A stretch of 64,000 nucleotides of DNA, from assembly GCF_954871325.1 (NCBI RefSeq), contig NC_088776.1, positions 42,860,569 through 42,924,568 of the forward strand, in the 5' to 3' direction. Below the pieces are notes generated by a model. The model did no database searches and had not been told where the DNA came from. It worked only from the letters and a program-made list of their open reading frames with translations. Below are positions 54,301 to 57,785 of this stretch, piece by piece. Made by a program: the position numbers and the translations under genes. Within the stretch, counting starts at the first letter, position 1; the number at the start of each line of letters is the position of its first letter. The stretch is from Gordionus sp. m RMFG-2023 (Eukaryota > Nematomorpha > Gordioida > Chordodea > Parachordodidae).

Positions 54301-55132
54301 CTTTTGATATATCACCAGATTCACAAAAATAGGAAACTAATCTTTGGTAAGTAATCCGACTAGGTTGAATATCTTTATTTTGGATAATCTTGAAGTTTGG
54401 AAATATATCATTTAATATGTTAATAGCTAATTCATCTTTATTAATATCTTTATCAAATGATTTAATATTTGGTAATGCTAAAAAGTGTTTGTTTTCACAA
54501 AATATTTTTAACAAACTATTGAGGTGGCTTATATCAAATTTAACATCTAAAATAATATATAATATGTAAATAAGAAAAATACAACAACTTAATTTTTGGC
54601 ATAAATTTATAATATTATCAAGGATTTTATTTCTTTCCAATATATGCTCTTCAACCATAAAATCTCCACAACATCTTATTAATAACAATGCTTGCATAGA
54701 AGTCATAATTTCTAAATTATGTGTTATATTTATTAACTACATTATATACTTTTATTAGCAATATCCTTAAGAATATCATTTAGTTCGTTTTTTCTTAACC
54801 TTCCAAACTTTTTTACTTGAACATCAAGTTCATAAAAACTTTTGTCTAAATTATCATTTAATAATGAATAATCGTCCCTTTTTCTCAATAGTTCAGTATT
54901 TTTAAAACTTTTGATATCAGTATCAAATATATGGTTATTGTCATGTTTATTTAAATCTTGAATCAAAACATCTGGTTGCAAATTTGTAACACTTGATAAA
55001 AGAGAACTATAATTAATTTTAAATATATAAGATATATATAAATTACGTTTGCCTTAAAAATACTGGTTTATTTAAGTTATATATATAGCTTGCAATAATC
55101 TTATAACTGTTTTTAGCATTTATTCTTAGCAT
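8866..55132 (-). CDS. LRPPRC: LRPPRC: mitochondrial leucine-rich PPR-motif protein, 31 exons
   Basis: With SLIRP, LRPPRC binds and stabilises mitochondrial mRNAs and supports their polyadenylation and translation (family knowledge). I rebuilt 31 GT-AG exons from ATG 55132 to TAA 8866. Every junction agrees in phase, and the total of 5361 nt encodes 1786 residues (human 1394). Residues 1-35 (MLRINAKNSYKIIASY...) are basic and lack acidic residues, a likely mitochondrial presequence. PPR repeats follow, and segments colinear with human LRPPRC run to the C-terminal GKPVPF block. The extra length is partly an acidic insert (about residues 570-600), a Thr/Asp/Arg-rich stretch in exon 14 and a Ser/Asn-rich insert in exon 16. 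Introns range from 38 nt to about 10 kb; the large ones hold most of the window's transposons. Confidence 0.93.
9420..9712. mobile_element. Probable hAT MITE with GGGTC/GGCCCG motifs, older copy
   Basis: Contains GATTTTAGCC..ATATTATGTAAG paired with ATATTATATTGGCTAAAATC in inverted orientation. It shares this and its CGGGTT/AATCGACC ends with the better-kept element at 32177-32391. It ends near GGGTTTTATAACATT. The open frame across 9456-9665 is only repeat sequence. The sequence from 9713 to 9890 has more CGGG/GGTCGG motifs of the same type. Confidence 0.5.
10019..10582 (-). CDS. LRPPRC: LRPPRC exons 28-29
   Basis: Exon 28 (10461-10582) encodes GQYLTYLKQFEDNLDDYSKK..LYAINKFPECFER; exon 29 (10019-10287) encodes MSLAKAYAQKGQSYHLYNL..RFQEAKILYEDTL..INIITICKNAKGKND. 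They align with human VIEEQLEPAVEKI through LLLFLLRNSRKQGKA. Exon 29 has an internal Asn/Ser-rich insertion relative to human. Exon 28 ends in phase 1 (A|GT) and exon 29 ends in phase 0 at GAC|GTAAAA. Confidence 0.85.
10827..11627. mobile_element. hAT element, TIR CAGGGATCCAAAC, AACCGAACC motif
   Basis: The element is 801 bp, with ends CAGGGATCCAAACCGAACC and GGTTTGGATCCCTG and a perfect 8-bp duplication CAATTTAA (10819-10826, 11628-11635). Subterminal repeats read GAACCTGAACC/AACCGCTAAA. A remnant of the transposase C-terminal dimerisation region is legible on the plus strand near 11195 (ILAVPATQVSVER). It is internally deleted and non-autonomous, in an LRPPRC intron. Confidence 0.88.
11648..11791 (-). 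CDS. LRPPRC: LRPPRC exon 27
   Basis: The acceptor is TTATTAG and the donor GTAATT. It encodes DAKSLHLSLYLKMANSVFDP and EKYYTNLKILLIDG, aligned with human [28 protein letters not shown]. Its phase (one base to complete TG|T) matches the exon 26 donor. Confidence 0.87.
11905..12131. mobile_element. Decayed hAT MITE, CAGAGACCTGCA/GGGCCGG family
   Basis: From CAGTCTGTTTGTATAAGATCC to GTAAATGGTACATCCAGATCTCTG, with internal GGGCCGGGC and GGGCCAGGCC repeats. The right end is the mutated complement of CAGAGACCTGCAGAGGCACC, seen intact at 48515. No clear target duplication remains. Confidence 0.6.
12150..12287. mobile_element. Fragment of AGAGGTCTGCA / GCGGGC MITE
   Basis: AGCAAGCGGGTAAAAC..CCCATGGGCGGGCGGG and the right end CATTGCAGACCCCTCACTA resemble the MITE at 26996-27428. 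The left end is missing, and the fragment abuts the neighbouring MITE. Confidence 0.5.
12784..12994 (-). CDS. LRPPRC: LRPPRC exon 26
   Basis: It encodes DKIEEALALAKEMKQNHLF and VKSLLSKLSHLGRYDDIKQS, then VAYAYTN, aligned with human FTQAMEVKAFAETHIK and [20 protein letters not shown]. The donor is TTG|GTTTGA. The frame stays open a little past the donor before a stop. Helix-pair PPR pattern is visible. Confidence 0.88.
13877..14096 (-). CDS. LRPPRC: LRPPRC exons 24-25
   Basis: Exon 24 (14020-14096) encodes DIQKDREIIQLLNEGQIEKA; exon 25 (13877-13950) encodes LKNNGKVLAPHTYSTLLENL. They align with human [20 protein letters not shown] and QNIVFNAETYSNLIKLLM. The separating intron is 69 nt, and the donor after exon 25 is GTAAGA. 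Confidence 0.9.
14494..14680 (-). CDS. LRPPRC: LRPPRC exon 23
   Basis: It encodes YRLNNAKLKNLLLLAQILKK and SKPLPFVIPATALN, aligned with human [20 protein letters not shown] and VPFDVPELW. It starts with the base completing AA|A from exon 22 and ends in phase 0 at CAA|GTTATA. Confidence 0.88.
14737..15067. mobile_element. hAT MITE, AGAGATCTGCA / GGGCC family
   Basis: Same ends and internal layout as the element at 896-1230: AGAGATCTGCAAAGTTAGGCCC at the left and GGCCCGATGTAGATCACTA at the right, with GGGCCGGGC repeats. The flanks (GTTTGTTT / GTTTATAT) match at only five of eight positions, so the insertion is old. Confidence 0.78.
15576..16887 (+). mobile_element. hAT element, CAGAGTTGTTAAAGTAGC family, transposase decayed
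   Basis: Ends are CAGAGTTGTTAAAGTAGCG and AAAAGTAGGGTTTAACAACCCTA; the flanks TTAATTAC / TTGACCAC are a diverged 8-bp duplication. Subterminal motif: (T)AGCTACTTTTAAAAGTAG with GCGCGCTA. Plus-strand transposase traces: a short N-terminal piece from 15804 (MQSEMDIQIDV), a VQPMSL-like block near 16185, and the dimerisation region near 16455-16540 (LPSSVSV.RLFSKAKLMF, GDDSIEMILL). It belongs to the same family as 34415-35957. Confidence 0.82.
16938..17106 (-). CDS. LRPPRC: LRPPRC exon 22
   Basis: It encodes DKNDDHFSALKLWDRMLDDE and NNVAISDLDPNQIHDDS, aligned at its start with human GDWQRADAVWNKIQEENV; the rest is a lineage insertion rich in Asn and Asp. The donor is AA|GTAAAT. Confidence 0.85.
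17107..18135. other. LRPPRC intron 21, no element recognised
   Basis: AT-rich. Near 17540-17565 is a small run of TTAGGTTAGGGTAAGGTAAGG, too short and irregular to call telomeric repeat. A short open stretch on the minus strand around 17861-17960 is discussed among the rejected items. Confidence 0.5.
18136..19681 (-). CDS. LRPPRC: LRPPRC exons 17-21
   Basis: Five exons in order. 19555-19681: VLKDFDKIFDATLNLLGLVI. 19126-19250: GDMKSALNEFHKFALEYRV..LLKKLIQNNDTDNLQK. 18674-18780: MVDVASEIHTEANTLIDLLF..DLGRYKEANKVLE. 18393-18461: TTNMVYKFSRFDFYCLRYVK. 18136-18226: VKELEYIVNATKNLKDINKD, QMYYYLLKVY. This is the clearest match in the gene: human has [43 protein letters not shown] and DRDQMYYNLLKLY in the same order. 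All phases agree. Confidence 0.95.
19851..20243 (-). CDS. LRPPRC: LRPPRC exon 16 (with Ser/Asn-rich insertion)
   Basis: It opens with IQSLAGIDCEETRTDSILEL and ends WKLLSLASGGTNNLDDLGKK, flanking roughly 80 residues of low-complexity Ser, Asn, Asp and Tyr (for example NYGNNDKDRESAMGQQRYLN) absent from vertebrate LRPPRC. The frame is open over 393 nt with normal splice sites, so it is coding although its sequence is poorly conserved. Confidence 0.85.
20548..20748 (-). CDS. LRPPRC: LRPPRC exon 15
   Basis: It encodes YTQADAAAFTLLIDFFARNG, DGIKALSFKNLREIAND and SIPKTLEICTALA, aligned with human [25 protein letters not shown] and LVRVLAKHGKLQD. The acceptor is CTCTAG and the donor GTATAT. The open frame on the opposite strand here is its shadow. 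Confidence 0.87.
21197..21644 (-). CDS. LRPPRC: LRPPRC exon 14
   Basis: It begins VLLDIFSNFQTSSKLSPTLQ, then SLLKTFSDLNLAVSRKVVD, LTTLKKNPLKVLNELSLD and ERLEQLLTRLTAVKD. The helical pattern matches the human segment IPENIYRGIRNLLESYH through LESTLETLKAENQPIRDVL. A Thr-rich loop (PTTTTHGTP) is specific to this species. The acceptor CGAAAAAG has a poor pyrimidine tract but is the only one that keeps the frame open. The donor is GTAATT. Confidence 0.83.
22030..24146 (-). mobile_element. hAT element, TIR CAGGGTTGGGCA, GTATCTTG family, transposase on minus strand
   Basis: The element is 2117 bp with ends CAGGGTTGGGCA and TGCCCAACCCTG; the 8-bp flanks TATATGTA (22022-22029) and CATATGTA (24147-24154) differ at one base. 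Subterminal arrays of GTATCTTGTATCTT flank both ends. Minus-strand transposase pieces, in order: ATVTDNGSNFKKAF (second catalytic Asp region, near 23600), HIRCLCHRIS, TRWN, a 143-residue open segment at 22701-23132 with LATIFHPYFKNRWI, and the dimerisation region at 22370-22500 (LPSSAPVERLFSFANMV). Several frame breaks make it inactive. Confidence 0.88.
24405..24502 (-). CDS. LRPPRC: LRPPRC exon 13
   Basis: It encodes INEELSVIKIELPNLDIENI and KVTPLNFDWNGK, corresponding in place to human [20 protein letters not shown]. The identification rests on position and matching phases on both sides (A|AT at the acceptor, phase 0 at AAA|GTAAAT); sequence similarity is modest. Confidence 0.72.
24842..25039. 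other. Unassigned open stretch in LRPPRC intron 12
   Basis: A 65-codon minus-strand frame (LPYTTFCLGSPNIHIWFDGS) with no match I recognise and no place in LRPPRC, whose exons 12 and 13 join in phase without it. It is probably chance or repeat-derived. A G-tract of 13 bases at 25206-25218 lies just beyond. Confidence 0.3.
25467..25569 (-). CDS. LRPPRC: LRPPRC exon 12
   Basis: It encodes NEVAKSYEQMLGEILISSNH, then FNNSNLISESKTDS, in the position of human MNINLWSEITELLYKDGR. Phase 0 in, phase 1 out (A|GTTGGA). The donor is weak, but it is the only GT available before the stop. Confidence 0.72.
25631..25929. mobile_element. hAT MITE, CAGAGACCTGCAG / GGCC family
   Basis: The element is 299 bp, with ends CAGAGACCTGCAGAGGCA and GGCCTGCAGGTCTG and flanks CTTTAAAT (25623-25630) / TTTTAAAT (25930-25937). 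Internal GGCCTGGCC repeats. It shares its termini with the BED-hAT copies at 46589 and 50262, so it is probably mobilised by their transposase. Confidence 0.85.
25960..26141 (-). CDS. LRPPRC: LRPPRC exon 11
   Basis: It encodes INALLFYALNESNILSKNLN, QVYELLSTVSMPLPSIESTI and LMHKLPQLYQRS, aligned with human [22 protein letters not shown] and PISLQSIRSSLLLGFRR. The acceptor has a long T tract (TTTTTTTTAG); the exon ends in phase 0. Confidence 0.85.
26867..26942 (-). repeat. tRNA-like SINE head with A-tail (second family)
   Basis: On the minus strand an A-box-like GATTGCGTTAGTGCATTG is followed about 30 nt later by a B-box-like AGTTCGGATCA and, directly after, a run of A. Stems do not pair as in a true tRNA. 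Confidence 0.45.
26996..27428. mobile_element. MITE with GAGGTCTGCA ends and GCGGGC motif
   Basis: Left end GAGGTCTGCAATGAGCGGG, right end CCAAATGCAGACTTCTA, with subterminal repeats of AACCCGCCCA and GCGGGCG. The overall layout matches the other hAT-derived MITEs here. Target duplications are not clear. Confidence 0.65.
27927..28016. repeat. 90-bp inverted repeat, stem ends CATTCACAGTTAG
   Basis: CATTCACAGTTAG at 27927-27939 is perfectly inverted at 28004-28016, and the adjoining GCGAATTTACGGCGAA pairs with TTCGCCACGAATTC. The element would fold into a hairpin with a ~30-bp stem. It lies in LRPPRC intron 10 and could be a very small MITE. Confidence 0.6.
28860..30120 (+). mobile_element. 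Degenerate hAT transposase remnant
   Basis: Plus-strand fragments, in the order of a hAT transposase: HLKNKIIQMVNDAGTNVKRS (second catalytic Asp), LRLGHGLHNLVKVDG, a 66-residue open segment at 29137-29337, LDPRFQNLEIV near 29720, and ALTFWEKARNFLGLL near 29970 (dimerisation-region start). It is broken in many places; no termini or target duplication found. The open frame on the opposite strand at 29184-29435 is a shadow. Confidence 0.68.
30366..30446 (-). repeat. tRNA-like SINE head (third type)
   Basis: The minus strand reads GGCAGATGTGGCTCAGAAGG (A box) and, about 30 nt on, AGGGTTCGATTTT (B box). Flanking acceptor ends do not pair. It is a tRNA-derived repeat or pseudogene in LRPPRC intron 10. 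Confidence 0.5.
30814..30898 (-). CDS. LRPPRC: LRPPRC exon 10 (tentative)
   Basis: It encodes GNQNKLTTIWRTFSNSTSVK and DRKSSENT between a good acceptor (ATTTCAG) and GTTTTA. Similarity is weak (human ENGCLSDSDMFSQAG region), but the phases fit both neighbours exactly: phase 0 from exon 9, and G|CG into exon 11. Confidence 0.6.
31000..32150. other. LRPPRC intron 9, purine-rich stretch, no element recognised
   Basis: 31280-31800 is unusually purine-rich on the plus strand (GAAGAAAAAG-type runs) with no coherent protein on either strand. I see no known repeat. Confidence 0.4.
32177..32391. mobile_element. Palindromic hAT-like MITE (TIR near AGTGTTGTTAAAAAG)
   Basis: The right end CTTTTTAACAACACT is the complement of a typical hAT terminus; the left end reads TGTTAAAAGGCTCGATTTTT. 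The halves mirror each other (ATAATATTATGTAAGCTT / AAGCTTACATAATATTATTT). A related older copy lies at 9420-9712. Confidence 0.65.
33035..33237 (-). CDS. LRPPRC: LRPPRC exon 9 (acidic insertion)
   Basis: It begins GIWPTFQTLVDYVYPILDKI, matching human [20 protein letters not shown]. It then continues into a charged insertion, GRKREKAIEDEDLKEAMDED followed by YEEE, not present in human. The acceptor is TTACAG; the donor TCG|GTCTGT is chosen because only it keeps the frame open into exon 10. Confidence 0.85.
34415..35957 (-). mobile_element. hAT element nested in 33951-36651, CAGTGTTGTTAA family
   Basis: Perfect 8-bp target duplication ATTCCTAG (34407-34414, 35958-35965). Ends CAGTGTTGTTAATCGCTAC and TTTAACAACTCTG; subterminal AGCTACTTTT and GCGCGCTA. 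A minus-strand open segment at 35016-35258 (KVIIDFIIDTVQPMSLVDNP .. YICTTADSWT) is the transposase region up to the first catalytic Asp; the rest of the transposase is lost. Sister to 15576-16887. Confidence 0.9.
34584..34900. mobile_element. hAT MITE, AGAGATCTGCA family, inside 34415-35957
   Basis: Left AGAGATCTGCAAAGTGAGGCCCGG, right GGCACGAAGCAGATCACTA, with CGGGCCGGAACGGGCC-type repeats. Third level of the nest. Confidence 0.82.
36980..38793 (+). mobile_element. hAT element, CAGGGATGTGAACCC family, transposase decayed
   Basis: A plus-strand open segment at 36984-37289 carries a hAT N-terminal block (MVEDEAFVELVTINGRPFNI). Later fragments include YIITTDIAANLTKS, CAVHTLQLAIND, MAKDHLKDLWHTQNSIIYNI and VEREFSSLNIY. 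The last part, ACCCGGACCC..GAGTTCACATC, matches the terminus of the sister element at 56949-57777. The left terminus was not found. Confidence 0.75.
38880..39860 (+). mobile_element. Degenerate reverse-transcriptase element, copy 2
   Basis: Plus-strand fragments follow RT order: FGVKGEGIASHAICIPK (near 39370), MGIIKVDFKNVNSKFCEHF, DSDKRIQQGENVL (QQGDP-box region, near 39600), WNLDDGTICDALPKII (YxDD box, near 39690) and LNKSKSKICFHD. This is the RT type whose intact members read LKSEL..WYLDDGTIGG and LNxxKSE. It is broken in several places, inverted relative to copy 1 (5430-6840), and bordered by a tRNA-like unit at 39928-39997. Confidence 0.7.
39928..39997 (-). repeat. tRNA-derived SINE-like head
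   Basis: Best-kept copy: minus-strand TATGGCCTAATCGGCAAGAG (A box), anticodon-like GCTTACGAAGC, and GGGTTCGAATCCC (B box, perfect). The acceptor ends do not pair, so it is a SINE head rather than a tRNA gene. The shared AT-rich body with GTGACACTGTGAC repeats follows at 40010-40080. Confidence 0.78.
40229..41052. mobile_element. TA-flanked DNA transposon with ~150-bp near-perfect TIRs
   Basis: The 824-bp element begins CAGTGAAACGATACACATG and ends with its exact complement. The inverted repeats run about 150 bp (to near 40380 and 40900) with one or two differences. TA lies on both sides (40227-40228, 41053-41054). The flanks join into sequence seen uninterrupted near 42075-42105 (GAATTTTAAA..ACAAACTTTGA), so a paralogous empty site exists. 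The size and TA target suggest a Tc1/mariner-like or similar non-autonomous element; the family is not proven. Confidence 0.83.
40636..40824 (-). CDS. Small ORF inside the long-TIR element, unknown protein
   Basis: A 62-residue frame starting MFNIESLLSNSNTNF, Asn/Ser-rich at first, then basic and helical (RIQRPKRIHKYWNKEKLDIF, ending MFDKF). It occupies the middle of the 40229-41052 element. It might be a transposase N-terminal remnant or a chance frame; I recognise no family. Confidence 0.35.
   Translation of the reverse strand: MFNIESLLSNSNTNFSNLNENSQSSSRIQRPKRIHKYWNKEKLDIFTKMLSMPEEQQMFDKF
41147..41200 (-). repeat. tRNA-derived SINE-like head, partial
   Basis: B box GGGTTCGAATCCC is intact; the A-box half is shortened (GGCCTAAGCAAGAG) and the anticodon arm mostly lost. 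The shared body with GTCAC repeats follows at 41205-41275. Confidence 0.68.
41310..41610 (-). repeat. Dispersed repeat matching 4140-4440 in inverse orientation
   Basis: Contains AGAGGTCTGCA ends twice (41465-41473 as the complement, and 41580-41590), GAGCAGGCAGGTGCACC, and the TAAAATCCATTATGATCT complement. It lies between two tRNA-like units, the same neighbourhood as its partner at 4.1 kb. Confidence 0.65.
41748..41817 (-). repeat. tRNA-derived SINE-like head
   Basis: Minus strand: TATGGCCTAATCGGTAAGAG (A box), GATTACAAATC anticodon-like arm, AGGTTCGAATCTC (B box), then AACAATGATT and a T tract. Confidence 0.75.
42172..42240 (-). repeat. tRNA-derived SINE-like head, most diverged
   Basis: Same layout as the three neighbouring copies, with a mutated A box (TGGCCCAATCGGCAAG) and B box (TTAGGTTAGATTCC). 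Confidence 0.65.
42330..43424. other. LRPPRC intron 8, mostly unassigned
   Basis: AT-rich. A fragment of the GGGCC hAT-MITE family is legible at about 42768-42835 (TCGGGCTGGGTCGGGCC). A small inverted motif CTCGGTAT..ATACCGAG lies at 43125-43152. Nothing else is recognised. Confidence 0.4.
43425..43775. repeat. Two-copy tandem duplication, ~175-bp unit
   Basis: TACGATAATTAT..GTGAATATTGAACTACTC recurs at about 43432 and 43608, followed each time by an ATTTGGGTC-type stretch with ACTCGAGTT and a shared AT-rich end. The ACGACTCGAGT motif links it to the cluster at 2465-2665. Confidence 0.65.
43938..44092 (-). CDS. LRPPRC: LRPPRC exon 8
   Basis: It encodes KYMQLMNNLSVPVRPHYFWP and MDLIKKNLFDTLNYMKRDF, nearly identical in pattern to human KAVKEEGFPIRPHYFWPLL and IIEILKGMQELG. 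The VRPHYFWP block is the most recognisable LRPPRC signature in the window. Confidence 0.95.
44093..45684. other. LRPPRC intron 7, no element recognised
   Basis: AT-rich sequence without TIRs, coding fragments or tandem repeats that I can detect. Confidence 0.45.
45685..45883 (-). CDS. LRPPRC: LRPPRC exon 7
   Basis: It encodes FQNPMQNSGAFIIKHMLTQA, FPPHEWEDLFEIITDMHNIG and VQRALELHFNTDNFSLNQEY, aligned with human [20 protein letters not shown] through LHCALLANKTDLAKAL. The acceptor is AAAACAG; the donor AA|GTTTAT is weak but matches exon 8 in phase. Confidence 0.88.
46589..48515 (+). mobile_element. BED-hAT element copy A, internally deleted
   Basis: Perfect 8-bp duplication ATAAATAT (46581-46588, 48516-48523). 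Ends CAGAGACCTGCAGGCCC and GCCTCTGCAGGTCTCTG; subterminal GGGCCGGGCC arrays on both sides. Compared with copy B (50262-53416) it lacks the N-terminal and central transposase, joining near 47110 to sequence equivalent to 52026. Surviving plus-strand coding: MTENYIKDYIKLQEAQEVNE (47238) and the dimerisation part LAIPASSASCERNFSTTG (47515-47650). Near-identity to copy B in shared parts points to recent activity. Confidence 0.92.
48524..49430. other. LRPPRC intron 6 between hAT copies, no element recognised
   Basis: AT-rich sequence; nothing identified before the minisatellite at 49442. Confidence 0.45.
49442..49765. repeat. Minisatellite, AACAATGTTAGAATTTAC unit
   Basis: About seven irregular copies of a ~45-60 bp unit alternating AACAATGTTAGAATTTAC with AAAAAACAAGGTTAGTTTT. 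Confidence 0.75.
49768..49945. repeat. Minisatellite, GGCACCTAGCCTATAAT unit, four copies
   Basis: A ~45-48 bp unit containing TTTGGGGGCACCTAGCCTAT and TTCTTATTTACC occurs four times with substitutions, directly following the previous array. Confidence 0.75.
50262..53416 (+). mobile_element. BED-hAT element copy B, nearly full length
   Basis: The 3.15-kb element starts CAGAGACCTGCAGGCCC and ends GCCTCTGCAGGTCTCT, with GGGCCGGGCC subterminal arrays. No clear 8-bp duplication remains (left flank CTATTTAT). Its 3' part is almost identical to copy A, in the same orientation 1.75 kb away within LRPPRC intron 6. Confidence 0.9.
50767..52555 (+). pseudogene. hAT transposase with BED zinc finger (copy B), disrupted
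   Basis: Plus-strand pieces in order: ATG at 50767; BED-type finger around 50850-51000 (IWAKF..VKCKNCSSIL..TSHLKRHKCD); STDIWCD near 51335 (first catalytic Asp region); IIFVTDQGKNIIKALELNE near 51530 (second Asp); CHILNTILRN; a 211-residue open segment at 51728-52363 (VRWNSKYNMLNSVY..EKYYIIDFPILQDL); and EWWAAHQSEFPILAKLAKRV..LAIPASSASCERNFSTTG, stop at 52553-52555. The order and motifs are those of a complete hAT transposase. An in-frame TAA at codon 19 (50821) and a few other frame breaks make it inactive as it stands. Confidence 0.87.
53636..55132 (-). CDS. LRPPRC: LRPPRC exons 1-6 (presequence and N-terminal PPRs)
   Basis: Exons: 55047-55132, 54750-55006, 54589-54711, 54179-54546, 54012-54132, 53636-53926; introns are 40, 38, 42, 46 and 85 nt. 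Exon 1 gives the basic leader MLRINAKNSYKIIASYIYNL. Exon 2 has FYELDVQVKKFGRLRKNEL (human LMRLDLSVRRTGRIPKKLL). Exon 3 has ALLLIRCCGDF (human ALLLLRSCGSL). Exon 4 has DISHLNSLLKIF, DIQPSRITYQRLVSYF, ISKAEQVLEVMKAKDIPVNE and AVFASLISAYG, all clear matches. Exon 5 has MKQSELEPTSLIYTNIFKAL. Exon 6 has LLNKDLLDVVFFAITQ. ATG 55132 is chosen because it opens the exon and yields a mitochondrial-type leader. Confidence 0.93.
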
Positions 55133-56115
55133 TATTTAAACACGCTGGTCTATGAGTGGAAATTAAAATAAATATATTAATATTGTGCTAAAATAAAATG
55201 ATTGACATCATATAGTTTGACAGAAAATATGACAAAAGAAGTTATATAATTTGTAGTAATACATTTCCATATAGGTTTAAGAACATTCTTAGGCAGTTAT
55301 CTAGCTAAAATTATTGCAGAAACAGGTTGAGAAAAACATATCCTTTTCTGAAACTTTAAAAAACTTTTAATAAGAAGTTTAGAAAAACATATTATTTTTT
55401 CAAAACTTATATTAAAACTTCTAATAATCTTTTTCTATATTTGTAATAATTTCTATTTTTTATCTCAAATTGAACTATCGCTGGTATTTTGAATATATCT
55501 ACTAAGCGTATTTTTAACAGTTATTTATTTTATGTATTATTCTGCATATTTTTATTTCAAAATAAATTATATTAAGCTGAGTTCATTAATTATTTCGAAG
55601 ACATAATGGTAATAAAACATCCAAAATATAATTATCTGAAGAGCAAAGTAAATTAAATATTGAATTTACTTCCAGGGGAAAAATATAAAATATAGGAAAT
55701 ACAAATATTACCCCTATAATAACTGATGATACAAGTAATACGAGGAAAGTATTCATATAAAGTACTGCAGATTTAAATTTTAGTAGACAAGGTGAAAATT
55801 ATTAGAATATATATATAATCCAATAAGTTTGATATCTACAATTAAAACACAAAACAACTACTTAACCTTAAAGTTGCCTAATGTAACTCACTGGGCATGC
55901 GAAATTTTTTATTTTTTACTGATTATTCGAAATCTCAAATGGTATCAAAAAAATGATAAGGTTAGGAATTTCTTAGTTTATGACAAAAGTAATTCTGCAA
56001 ATGACAAATTGCTCGATTCTAGATATTCAAGTTATCTGGAATCGTTAAAATAAGATAACGCACAAAATAATAAAAATTATATCATACTTGTTTAAATAAT
56101 GTTAATAGTCTATAT
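55133..56115. other. Upstream flank of LRPPRC, unassigned
   Basis: AT-rich. A 74-residue plus-strand frame at 55829-56053 (LPNVTHWACEIFYFLL) could be a transposase relic (compare hAT PTRW-type blocks), but the match is too weak to call. No promoter motif stands out. Confidence 0.35.
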
Positions 56116-56948
56116 GATTTCTGTTATATCTGCTGATGTAATTGACAGATATAGATGTTTTTCAATTGATTTCGAATGAGATAGATAACATTTTTCATTC
56201 TTTTCTTTTATGTGTTATTATTAGGTGAAATAAAAGTGAAATTATTCTTTGGGATCGTATTTTAGAATATATATCTATATATACTTTAATTTGTATTATT
56301 AAGGGATAGATAGTAGTGCCGTGACGATGCAAAGACACTTAGGAAAATTGTAGCACAATATAAATGTAACAATATACGATCATGGAATTTTAGTAATTAA
56401 ATAAAAAAAAGATTTGAAACAAAGGTAAAACAAAATTATATTTGTATGAAAAGAATTATATAAAAGAAAGTAGAGAAAAATTGGAATAGATGGAAGGGAA
56501 AAAGAGAAGAGAAGAAAAAAGAGAAATTTAAATGGAATATGTTTTGAAAGAGATATTTGGATATAAATAGAGAATTTTAATTTAAATAAAACAATATTAA
56601 TAGAATTAAATTATATGAAATAAAAATTAGATGTTAAATAATTGATTTTATATTAGAAATAATAGGAAGTGAAAAGATTTTATATTGATTAAAAAGGTTA
56701 AGATGTTTTGATATTTGGAAGTTAAATTTTGGATACATAAATGATTTATATATTGTTAAAAGATTTGGTTATAAATAATGTATTTTAATTTAAATAAAAA
56801 AAATATTAATAGAATTAAATTATATGAAACAAAAATTAGATATTTAGTAATTGATTTTATATTAGAAATTTATATGAATTTAGAAATAATAGAAAATGAA
56901 AGGATTTTATATTGATTAAAATGGTTAAGATATTTTGATATTTAGAAG

Positions 56949-57777
56949 CAGGGATGTGAACCCTTCGACAAAAAAAAGGGTCCCGGGTACAGGTTATCAC
57001 TACACCCAGTAGGTATTGTTGTAGCCTCCAATATATTGTAAATAATGGAGTTTTGCGTATGCCATAAATCCTTAAGATGGTCTTTAGCCATTTGTTTTTG
57101 ATCAATACTCAATAAAACTTGATATCGAGGGTCTACATATATAGAAGCGTATACAACACTATTTTGCAAATTTTGTTGCTCTCGAATTTTCATGTTTTCT
57201 ATTTCGTATAAAAAGGACTAGAAATTATTCTAAATCTAATCGGCATCTAATCCATATGCCATAAAAATCAAATAAACATAATTGTTCTGATTGTAATCCT
57301 AATATTGTTATTTTCAAAAGAACTAATACACTAGTAAGGTCATTTATTTGGCACCAATCATCTTCCGACAAAATGACTTCACATGCTCCTAAAATAAAAT
57401 CATTACAGAAATCTTTCAAACTTAATAATTGTTCTAGCATCATACATATTGAGGACCAACGTGTTGTGCATTATCATTTAAATTAAAATATTATTACATA
57501 TTTCACTTTAAAAATAGTCAACGTATTTCTATAATATAGCCTATTAAAATATTTACATAATAAAATATTATTACCTACACTAAAGATATAAATCTCTGGA
57601 AGTTCAGGAAGAAAATTGAAAAAAAAAACGTGAAAATAAAATCTAGGTTCCACAAAAAAAGTGTTAATCAAAATTTAAAAATTTTTATGACACCTAAAAC
57701 CCTTGGACCCTCCACTTTTAAAAATGGTCCGGGTTCAGCCAAAATACTAAGGTTCAGGATCCGGGTTCACATCCCTG
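56949..57777 (-). mobile_element. hAT element, TIR CAGGGATGTGAACCC, internally deleted
   Basis: Perfect 8-bp duplication TTTAGAAG (56941-56948, 57778-57785). Ends CAGGGATGTGAACCC and GGGTTCACATCCCTG. Minus-strand transposase remnants: LGACEVILSEDDWCQINDLT (57225-57443) and QMAKDHLKDLWHTQNSIIYN (56942-57193). Both match the sister element at 36980-38793. Subterminal GGACCC / GGTCCGGGTT motifs. Confidence 0.92.
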
Positions 57778-57785
57778 TTTAGAAG

